The notes under the pieces were generated by a model that searched no databases, was not told the DNA's origin, and saw only the letters and a program-made list of their open reading frames with translations. Both the position numbers and the translations under genes were made by a program. From an uncultured Bacteroidales bacterium (GTDB taxonomy: Bacteria; Bacteroidota; Bacteroidia; Bacteroidales; UBA4417), in NCBI GenBank assembly GCA_937965665.1, contig CALCJE010000072.1:1-25017 (forward strand): a stretch of DNA of 25,017 nt, given 5' to 3'. Below are positions 1 to 6,514 of the stretch, one piece after another. Positions within the stretch are counted from its first letter, which is position 1. Each line of letters starts with the position of its first letter.

Positions 1-105
1 CCGGTCGGCAACAAGGAGTTTTTTACCATACCTGTAATTTCGGAAGGAGTACTGTATTTGCTTCATGGCGATGCAATGCTGGCCTATGATATCAGGAAAA
101 AATAG
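1..105 (+). CDS. PQQ-like beta-propeller protein, C-terminal fragment (5' end outside window)
   Basis: Frame 1 is open from the first base and ends in TAG at 103-105, leaving 34 residues. The piece contains the pattern PVISEGVLYLLHGDAMLAYD, which is the last blade and closing strand typical of PQQ-like (BamB-like) beta-propellers: a hydrophobic strand, a turn, then a 'LxAYDI' end. It is followed by 141 bases and then another propeller gene in the same direction, so the redox cluster probably extends upstream of the window. Nothing can be said about its N-terminus or anchoring. The family call rests on a short stretch but agrees with three other propeller genes in the cluster. Confidence 0.6.
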   Translation, partial: PVGNKEFFTIPVISEGVLYLLHGDAMLAYDIRKK

Positions 106-210
106 AGCGATTCCGTTCAGATTGTAAACGGGTAATATTTGTCAGTTGAATATGGTACAAAACTCAACCTTGATGCGGCTTTATAACGCGATACTGTTAG
201 GCGAAATAAG

Positions 211-218
211 TACTTTTG
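211..218 (+). promoter_or_regulatory. Candidate Bacteroidota -7 promoter element for the redox cluster
   Basis: TACTTTTG matches the Bacteroidota -7 consensus TAnnTTTG exactly. It lies 28 bases before the ATG at 247, so transcription would start near 225 with a short leader. No clear TTTG -33 element is seen at the expected distance. If real, it makes the gene at 247 the first gene of a transcript separate from the upstream propeller. Confidence 0.5.
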
Positions 219-246
219 TAATAGCAATACTACGCCAATTTTTGCA

Positions 247-1674
247 ATGATTAAAGACACACTTTACAGGTACCTGCTTCCGGCATTTATTGTGCTGGCG
301 ATAGGCGTACTTGCATGGTGGCTTATTTATAACCCGGTTAAAACATTCAAATCCTCAGTACCTGGAATGGATGAACGAAAAACCGGTGCAGTAGCTGTAC
401 AAAAAGTAAATATAGGCGAAACATTTACTTTTTTTAAAACCTGCGACGACATCCCGGGTACGCGCTTGCCCCGGTTTCGAGGTACCGATTTCGATAACGT
501 ATCCAAAGAAAATACCAGGCTCATAGACAGCTGGGGAAAACAGGGGCCCAAAATCCTTTGGAAAATTCCTTTGGGCGAAGGCCACGCAGCACCTGCTGTT
601 TACGATGGACGTGTATACCTGCTCGATTACAATGAAACCAAAAAACAGGATTTGCTCCGCTGTTTTTCGCTGGCTACCGGCGAAGAGCTCTGGCAACGCG
701 GCTATACAGTACGACTGAAGCGGAACCACGGCTTGTCGCGTACCATTCCGGCGGTAACCGATAAATATGTGGTAACCATAGGCCCAAGGTGCCAGGTGAT
801 GTGTGCTGACAGGCTTAAGGGCGATTTGCTCTGGGGCCTTGACCTGGCTACCGAATACAGCACCGAAGTACCCTTCTGGTACACCGGCCAATGCCCTTTG
901 GTGGATAATGATACAGCCATAATCGCCACCGGTGGTAAATCGCTGATGATAGCAGTTGATTGCAAAACCGGGAAAAAAGTTTGGGAAACCCCCAATCCGC
1001 AGAACTGGAAAATGTCGCATTCGTCTGTTATGCCTATGGTTTTTAAAGCTAAAAAAATGTACGTTTACTGCGCGGTGGGTGGTATGTGCGGCATATCGGC
1101 GCAAGGCAGCGACCAGGGAAAACTCTTGTGGAGCACATCCGTTTTTTCGCCTTCGGTAATAGCGCCATCACCGGTAATACTCGATAACGGATTAATTTAC
1201 ATGACCGCCGGTTATGGGGCCGGAGGTGTGGTAATACAGATTAAAGAAAGTGGCGGAGGTTTTACTGCTGAACTGAAAGAAAAATATAAACCCAATGAAG
1301 GACTTGCTTCCGAACAACAAACTCCGGTGTATTACAATGGTTACATTTTCGGAATATTGCCCAAAGATGCAGGAGGACTGCGCGAACAATTTGCCTGCTA
1401 TAAAGCAAGCGATACCCGAAAACCATTGATGATCAGCGGCAAAACCACCCGCTTCGGACTCGGGCCTTACATACTGGCCGATAACAAATTCTTTATCCTG
1501 AACGACGACGGCGAAATGACCATAGCCAAATACTCAACTTCAACCTTTCAGGTACTCGACAAAGCAAAAATTCTCGACGGACAGGATTCGTGGGGGCCCA
1601 TTGCCATTACAGGCGGTTACCTGCTCATGAGAGATTCGAAAACCATGGTGTGTATTGATGTGAGGGCAAAATGA
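247..1674 (+). CDS. Membrane-anchored PQQ-like beta-propeller protein
   Basis: 475 residues. One hydrophobic helix at about residues 9-28 serves as an N-terminal anchor or uncleaved signal, and the rest should be periplasmic. Repeated blade motifs are visible (KILWKIPLGEG, YDGRVYLLDYN, ATGEELWQRGY, KTGKKVWETPNP), with 'G..xW' turns roughly every 40-50 residues, so a 7-8 blade PQQ_2/BamB-type propeller is likely. It is much shorter than true quinoprotein dehydrogenases (about 600 residues) and shows no vicinal-Cys pair or obvious PQQ/Ca site, so PQQ binding should not be assumed. The conserved-looking stretch WYTGQCPLVDND and several Cys are notable. The ATG follows a -7 element, and the next gene starts after 71 bases. 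Inferred role: a structural or electron-partner propeller in the redox cluster. Confidence 0.8.
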   Translation: MIKDTLYRYLLPAFIVLAIGVLAWWLIYNPVKTFKSSVPGMDERKTGAVAVQKVNIGETFTFFKTCDDIPGTRLPRFRGTDFDNVSKENTRLIDSWGKQGPKILWKIPLGEGHAAPAVYDGRVYLLDYNETKKQDLLRCFSLATGEELWQRGYTVRLKRNHGLSRTIPAVTDKYVVTIGPRCQVMCADRLKGDLLWGLDLATEYSTEVPFWYTGQCPLVDNDTAIIATGGKSLMIAVDCKTGKKVWETPNPQNWKMSHSSVMPMVFKAKKMYVYCAVGGMCGISAQGSDQGKLLWSTSVFSPSVIAPSPVILDNGLIYMTAGYGAGGVVIQIKESGGGFTAELKEKYKPNEGLASEQQTPVYYNGYIFGILPKDAGGLREQFACYKASDTRKPLMISGKTTRFGLGPYILADNKFFILNDDGEMTIAKYSTSTFQVLDKAKILDGQDSWGPIAITGGYLLMRDSKTMVCIDVRAK

Positions 1675-1689
1675 AACGGGATTCAGAAA

Positions 1690-1704
1690 TTGCAAAATTT
1701 GCAA
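1690..1704 (+). promoter_or_regulatory. Perfect 15-bp palindrome, possible operator
   Basis: TTGCAAA-A-TTTGCAA is a perfect inverted repeat with 7-base arms and one central base. It sits in the 71-base gap between two propeller genes, 41 bases before the next ATG. It could be a dimeric regulator site. A-T rich palindromes of this size also occur by chance, and no regulator is known here. Confidence 0.3.
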
Positions 1705-1745
1705 CATCTCAAATGAAAGAAATTACTATTTAACCTAAATCTTAT

Positions 1746-2705
1746 ATGAAACAAAAAATAATAATCATCTCAGCCATAGTTCTGTTACTCGCCCTGGTAG
1801 CCTTTATGGTGAAGGACTTCTTTTTCAGCAGGCCCGATAACAGCAATCCCTATGCATTCGATGTCGAAAAAATACGTAACGGCGACACTGCTGCCATAGC
1901 ATTTGCCGAAACACTGCAAATCAAAACATCGCTCGAAGAAATTCATGGCCTGGCCACCGATGCAAATGGGAATATTTATGTTTCAGGTAAAAGTGGGGTC
2001 GAAATTTTCGATTCGGCAGGAAAAACTAAATACAAGGTCAAAATCGGTGGTACAGCCAATTGCATTTCAGTTGATGGAAACGGCTATATACTGCTGGGGA
2101 TGCAGGATCATATCGAGGTTTGGAGGCATGATGGCCGGCAGGTAGCCCGTTGGAATTCCTTTGGGCCGGATGCGGTAATAACGAGTATTGCCGTTCAGGG
2201 AAATAATGTTTTCGTTGCAGATGCCGGTCAGAAAGTGGTTTACCGTTATGACAAGACTGAACACCTGCTCAACAAAATCGGCCTGAAAGATCCTGCTACC
2301 GGCGTTCCCGGCTTTATCATTCCGAGTGCCTATTTTGATCTGGGTATCGATAAAAAGGGAAATCTCTGGGTTGTAAATCCAGGCCGGCACAGTTTCGAGA
2401 AGTATGATTTTGACGGGAAATTGCTCTCATCCTGGGGCAAAGCTTCCATGGCTATGGAAGGTTTCTGCGGATGCTGCAATCCTTCAAATTTTGCATTTAT
2501 CAGCGACAGCCTGTTCGTAACCAGCGAAAAAGCCATTGAGCGTGTTAAGATTTATAATGCCGATGGCTCTTTCCGTTGCCTGGTGGCTGCCCCTAACCAA
2601 TTTGAAGCCGGAACCAAGGGGCTCGACCTGGCTGTTGATAATCGAAACCGGATACTGGTGCTGGACCCGGTAAAAATGAGGATCCGCGTATTTGAGCTTA
2701 AATAA
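1746..2705 (+). CDS. Membrane-anchored NHL/6-bladed beta-propeller protein with CGCC motif
   Basis: 319 residues. An N-terminal hydrophobic helix (about residues 5-24) anchors a periplasmic domain made of NHL-type repeats, for example IHGLATDANGNIYVSG, NCISVDGNGYILLGM, FDLGIDKKGNLWVVNPG and KGLDLAVDNRNRILVLDP. These suggest a six-bladed propeller. Between blades lies FCGCCNPSNF, with Cys241, Cys243 and Cys244, an unusual Cys cluster for an NHL protein that could bind a metal or take part in electron transfer. It ends only 8 bases before the ferredoxin gene, so the two are co-transcribed. The fold is well supported; the function is not known, and a partner role for the exported ferredoxin is inference. 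Confidence 0.75.
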   Translation: MKQKIIIISAIVLLLALVAFMVKDFFFSRPDNSNPYAFDVEKIRNGDTAAIAFAETLQIKTSLEEIHGLATDANGNIYVSGKSGVEIFDSAGKTKYKVKIGGTANCISVDGNGYILLGMQDHIEVWRHDGRQVARWNSFGPDAVITSIAVQGNNVFVADAGQKVVYRYDKTEHLLNKIGLKDPATGVPGFIIPSAYFDLGIDKKGNLWVVNPGRHSFEKYDFDGKLLSSWGKASMAMEGFCGCCNPSNFAFISDSLFVTSEKAIERVKIYNADGSFRCLVAAPNQFEAGTKGLDLAVDNRNRILVLDPVKMRIRVFELK

Positions 2706-2713
2706 TAATTGCC

Positions 2714-3358
2714 ATGCAGAACCGAAGAGAATTCTTAAACTTGCTGTGCCGCGGTACCATTCTCACCGGCCTGGCAGCTACCACCGGGCTGCTGGTTTAC
2801 CGTTCGGCACAAAGCGGCAACTGCCAGTTGGGATCCTCCTGTGCCAACTGCGGTAAATCCGGAAAATGTAATCTGCCACAGGCATTGCTGTACAAGGAAA
2901 CCGTGTGGCAACTTGATCCTACGAAGTGTATACAATGCGGCCGTTGTGCCGAAAACTGTGTAATGACACCATCGGCAGTAAAAGTTACCCATGTGTATGC
3001 CATGTGTGGATACTGCGATTTGTGCGGCGGTTACCTGAAACCCGATACAAAAAATATTTCGACTGCAGCCGAAAACCAACTTTGCCCAACCAGCGCTATA
3101 AAACGCAAATTTGTCGAAGAGCCATTTTACCAATATACCATCGATGAGCCGCTGTGCATTGGCTGCGCCAAATGCGTGAAAGGCTGCGGAGCTTTCGGCA
3201 ATGGTTCGCTGCAATTACAGGTTCGCCACGATCGCTGTGTAAACTGCAACGAATGCGCCATAGCCCGCAATTGCCCGGCCGATGCTTTTAAACGCGTTCC
3301 GGCAAGCAAGCCTTATTTGCTGCAGGGAATTGAGGCAAAGAATGAAGAAAAGGGTTAG
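2714..3358 (+). CDS. Tat-exported polyferredoxin with four to five Fe-S sites
   Basis: 214 residues. The N-terminus has a twin-arginine motif (RREFL, residues 4-8) followed by a hydrophobic segment to about residue 30, indicating folded export or membrane anchoring. Cysteines group into clusters: Cys37/43/46/52; Cys72-x2-75-x2-78-x3-82; Cys98-x2-101-x2-104 with Cys124-Pro; Cys148-x2-151-x2-154-x3-158; and Cys175-x2-178-x2-181 with Cys187-Pro. The last four are [4Fe-4S] patterns as in NrfC/NapG-like electron-transfer subunits; the first is an extra Cys set of unknown use. It follows the NHL gene by 8 bases and precedes the NosR-like membrane protein by 59. The obvious role is to pass electrons between the membrane polyferredoxin and a periplasmic partner. 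Confidence 0.85.
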   Translation: MQNRREFLNLLCRGTILTGLAATTGLLVYRSAQSGNCQLGSSCANCGKSGKCNLPQALLYKETVWQLDPTKCIQCGRCAENCVMTPSAVKVTHVYAMCGYCDLCGGYLKPDTKNISTAAENQLCPTSAIKRKFVEEPFYQYTIDEPLCIGCAKCVKGCGAFGNGSLQLQVRHDRCVNCNECAIARNCPADAFKRVPASKPYLLQGIEAKNEEKG

Positions 3359-3393
3359 GTGTAAAAATATCAGAATTGAATATCAAACACTAT

Positions 3394-3413
3394 GCACCAG
3401 GCACAAGGCACCA
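3394..3413 (+). repeat. Heptamer GCACMAG tandem repeat before start codon
   Basis: GCACCAG, GCACAAG and GCACCA lie head to tail and end 4 bases before the ATG at 3418. A similar pair (GCACCAG GTACAAG) occurs at 18371-18384 in the leader of the histidine kinase gene. The repeat fills the place where a ribosome binding site would be expected. Confidence 0.6.
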
Positions 3414-3417
3414 ATAA

Positions 3418-4695
3418 ATGAAAAAATCACTGGCACTGGCCATCCTTATTTTCCTTTTTACGATTCAGTTTTTGAATTCGTATGGCATTCAGCGTTTTCC
3501 AAAGCCTGAATTCGAATCGGGATATGTGCAGCCCGAAACACTATTACCCAATCCAAGAGCCGAGGTTTTAGCATTTATGGATATTGGGGTGCTGATTATC
3601 TCGCTATCGGTAGTCTCGTGGCTGGTTATTAAGAAACGATCCCGCAACGGAGTTTTCTGGATGTCGCTCTTTGCACTTGCCTATTTTGGTTTTTACCGCG
3701 AAGGATGTATCTGCGCCATTGGTTCCATCCAAAATGTTACGCTTGCCCTGTTCGATAAATCGTACGCCATTCCACTTTCGGCGCTGGTGTTTTTTGCCGC
3801 CCCGCTGGCATATACTGCTTTTTTCGGACGCACATTCTGCGCCGGAGTATGCCCTTTCGGTGCCATACAGGACCTGGTATCGTTCCGCCCGCAGAAACTT
3901 GGCACAAGGCTCAATGCAGTGCTGGGCGTTATACCATATATCTACTTAGGACTGGCCATTTTATATGCCGCTACAGGTACCGATTTTGTAATCTGCCGTT
4001 ACGATCCCTTTGTGGGGATCTGGCGGTTCAACGCATCTTTCGGGATGTTTATTTTCGGGGGATTGTTGCTAGCGGTTGGTATTTTTATCGCCAGGCCTTA
4101 TTGCCGCTTTCTTTGCCCTTACGGAGTGTTGCTCAACTGGACCAGCCGCTTTTCGCGAAAGCATATTACCATAACCCCGGCCGAATGCATACAGTGCCGC
4201 TTATGCGAAAACTCCTGTCCGTACGATGCCATTGATATACCAACAAATACCAGGAATCCGGAGAGTAAACAAACCATGGGGCGCAAACTCATTTTTATTA
4301 CATTCCTGATCCCAATGCTTATGCTGGCCGGCGGATGGACCGGCTCACAGCTTCATGAGCCGCTGGCCGGAGTAAATGCCAAAGTAAAACTGGCAAAACA
4401 AATTCTGAACCCGGTTACAGATAAAAACCAGGCCGAGACTTTCGAAATAGAGGCGTTTAAATCGCAGGGAAAACAACAGGCACAGGTATTTGCCGAAGCT
4501 TCGGAAGTACTGCATCAATTTTATATCGGCGGCTGGATTTTAGGCGGATTTATCGGGCTTGTGTTTGGAGGACTCATTGCTGGGCGGATTATTACCCGCT
4601 ACCAGGCCGATTATGTACCTAATAAAGGCAACTGTTTTAGCTGCTCCCGTTGCGTGGATTATTGCCCAATTAAGCTGCCATTGGAGACAAAATGA
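3418..4695 (+). CDS. NosR/NapH-type membrane polyferredoxin
   Basis: 425 residues with about six hydrophobic helices (near 5-20, 52-72, 80-93, 118-137, 168-187, 208-226), one near 288-306 and a last one near 380-400. It carries the two CxxxCP motifs of the NosR/NapH/CcoG family (Cys141-x3-Cys145-Pro, Cys229-x3-Cys233-Pro) and two [4Fe-4S] motifs, Cys257/260/263/267 and Cys416/419/422/426. An additional Cys-x-Cys lies at 97/99. There is no N-terminal FMN domain as in full NosR, so it resembles the C-terminal electron-transfer half. In NosR-type proteins this module moves electrons across the membrane. Here it sits between the exported ferredoxin and the NADH-oxidising subunits, so it is the natural membrane link. 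The next gene starts 16 bases later. Confidence 0.85.
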   Translation: MKKSLALAILIFLFTIQFLNSYGIQRFPKPEFESGYVQPETLLPNPRAEVLAFMDIGVLIISLSVVSWLVIKKRSRNGVFWMSLFALAYFGFYREGCICAIGSIQNVTLALFDKSYAIPLSALVFFAAPLAYTAFFGRTFCAGVCPFGAIQDLVSFRPQKLGTRLNAVLGVIPYIYLGLAILYAATGTDFVICRYDPFVGIWRFNASFGMFIFGGLLLAVGIFIARPYCRFLCPYGVLLNWTSRFSRKHITITPAECIQCRLCENSCPYDAIDIPTNTRNPESKQTMGRKLIFITFLIPMLMLAGGWTGSQLHEPLAGVNAKVKLAKQILNPVTDKNQAETFEIEAFKSQGKQQAQVFAEASEVLHQFYIGGWILGGFIGLVFGGLIAGRIITRYQADYVPNKGNCFSCSRCVDYCPIKLPLETK

Positions 4696-4711
4696 AAAAG
4701 ACTGCGAACTT

Positions 4712-6514
4712 ATGAATGGATCAAAACCTTCGGAAAAAACTATTAAACTGCTTCACAGCATCGCTTTTGCGGCAGCCATGCTCGCCTTTGTATTGTGCCT
4801 TCTTATTTCAGTTAACTATTTCCAGGTAAAAAGCAGCGACCCTCTGAATGCCCCGGTTATGAAATCGCTGGTGGAAAAATTCAGGAATAATCCCGACGAC
4901 GAACAACTGAAAGCTGAAATCCGCCAGCTCGATCTGCTTGCCCGCAAAGCATTTTTTACCAATCAATGGCAAATCCGAACCGGAGGCTACCTGTTATTAT
5001 TCAGTGTGCTGATTGTTGTTATCTGCATTAAAAGTGTTGAATTGCTTACAGCCAAAATGCCTGTGGTACCGGGTGAATCGCCAGTCAATTTCTGGGATTC
5101 GCGTAAAATAAACCGCAAATGGGTGGCCTATTCAGGCATAACCCTGGTGCTAGTATCACTGGTTTTTGCCTTTTTAACCCACAACGAACTGGGTTCAACA
5201 CTTCAGCGTTCAACTAATAAAGACGCCATGGCCGGATCAGCTCAACCGGAAACCGGCAATAACCTTGCAAAATCAGACTCGGCATCCGTAAGCGACAGTT
5301 TGGCACCTGGCAGCCAGGATTCATCAGCACTTACCCAATCCATGGACGGGTTCCCGACACAGCAGGAAATTAACGCTAACTCACCTGCATTCCGGGGTCC
5401 GGGAAGCAATGGTGTTGTCTTTCAGCGAGGCTTCCCCTCCAGCTGGAATGGCAGCAGCGGTAAAAATATAAAATGGAAAACTGCCATACCGCTGCCAGGC
5501 TATAACTCACCAGTGGTATGGAATGATAAAATATTCCTGTCGGGCGCTAATGCCACAAAACGCGAAGTGTATTGTTTCGACAAAACATCAGGTAAAATCC
5601 TGTGGAAAACAACTATCGAAAAAATACCCGGCAGCCCCGCCACAGCGCCGAAAGTGAATGGCGAAACCGGTTTTGCTGCTCCTAGCCTTACCACAGATGG
5701 ACGCAGGGTGTATGCCATTTTCGCCAATGGCGACCTGGTGGCACTCGACTTCGAAGGGAAAAAAGTATGGGCCAAAAACCTCGGGCTTCCCAAAAACCAT
5801 TACGGGCACTCCTCGTCGCTGGTGATGTACCGCGATCTGCTGATCGTTCAATACGATCAGTCCGGAAACACCAGTGTAATGGCTTTTGCAGCCAAAACAG
5901 GCGACCAGGTTTGGAAAACCAGCCGCGATGTAAAAATATCGTGGTCGTCGCCCATCATTGTGAACACCGGCAAACAAACAGAAGCCATGCTGGTAGCCGA
6001 ACCTTATGTTATTTCGTACAATCCTGCTACCGGCAAGGAACTCTGGCGCTTTAACTGCATTTCGGGCGAAGTAGGTCCCTCGCTGGCTTACGCTGATGGG
6101 GTAGTTTTTTCAGTGAACGACTACGCAAAACTGGCTGCAGTTAAAATAGGCCCAACACCTGAATTGCTTTGGGAAAGCGACGAATACCTTTCGGATATTC
6201 CAAGCCCGGTTGCCACAGCCAAATACCTTTTCCTGCCAACAAGCTACGGAATGATGGTTTGCTACGACGCCAAAAATGGCACCAAATATTGGGAAAAAGA
6301 TTTCGGAACACCCACCTATGCTTCACCTATGGTTGTAGATGGAAACATTTATCAGATGGATAAAAAAGGGGTGATGCATATCTTTAAAGCTGATAAAACT
6401 TATGCTTCGGTAGGCGATTCCCCGTTGGGCGAAGGTTCGGTGTGCACACCGGCCTTTGTTGGCGGAAACATCATCATCAGGGGCGACAAGAACTTATACT
6501 GTATCGGAAAGTGA
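4712..6514 (+). CDS. Polytopic-anchored PQQ-like beta-propeller protein
   Basis: 600 residues from the ATG at 4712. The open frame extends upstream, but that part overlaps the preceding gene. Three hydrophobic helices lie near residues 15-36, 90-108 and 138-158, with a soluble segment between the first two. A Ser/Ala/Gln-rich linker (about 160-220) leads to a beta-propeller from about 225 to the end, with blade motifs such as SGKILWKTTIEK, EGKKVWAKNLG, TGDQVWKTSRD, TGKELWRFNC and NGTKYWEKDFG. With three helices the propeller should face the periplasm. Its stop codon overlaps the GTG start of the NuoE-NuoF gene (GTGA), indicating tight translational coupling between a membrane propeller and the cytoplasmic NADH subunit. 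PQQ binding is unproven. Confidence 0.8.
   Translation: MNGSKPSEKTIKLLHSIAFAAAMLAFVLCLLISVNYFQVKSSDPLNAPVMKSLVEKFRNNPDDEQLKAEIRQLDLLARKAFFTNQWQIRTGGYLLLFSVLIVVICIKSVELLTAKMPVVPGESPVNFWDSRKINRKWVAYSGITLVLVSLVFAFLTHNELGSTLQRSTNKDAMAGSAQPETGNNLAKSDSASVSDSLAPGSQDSSALTQSMDGFPTQQEINANSPAFRGPGSNGVVFQRGFPSSWNGSSGKNIKWKTAIPLPGYNSPVVWNDKIFLSGANATKREVYCFDKTSGKILWKTTIEKIPGSPATAPKVNGETGFAAPSLTTDGRRVYAIFANGDLVALDFEGKKVWAKNLGLPKNHYGHSSSLVMYRDLLIVQYDQSGNTSVMAFAAKTGDQVWKTSRDVKISWSSPIIVNTGKQTEAMLVAEPYVISYNPATGKELWRFNCISGEVGPSLAYADGVVFSVNDYAKLAAVKIGPTPELLWESDEYLSDIPSPVATAKYLFLPTSYGMMVCYDAKNGTKYWEKDFGTPTYASPMVVDGNIYQMDKKGVMHIFKADKTYASVGDSPLGEGSVCTPAFVGGNIIIRGDKNLYCIGK

Noticed and set aside
355..1104. Long - strand open frame (249 codons) opposite the first full propeller gene
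   Set aside because: It is antisense to a clear propeller gene, has no recognisable domain, and its composition follows from the + strand codon use.
6442..6510. Upstream ATG start for the NuoE-NuoF fusion
   Set aside because: The added 23 residues are out-of-frame sequence from the propeller gene and do not resemble a NuoE N-terminus; GTG at 6511 with GTGA overlap fits better.
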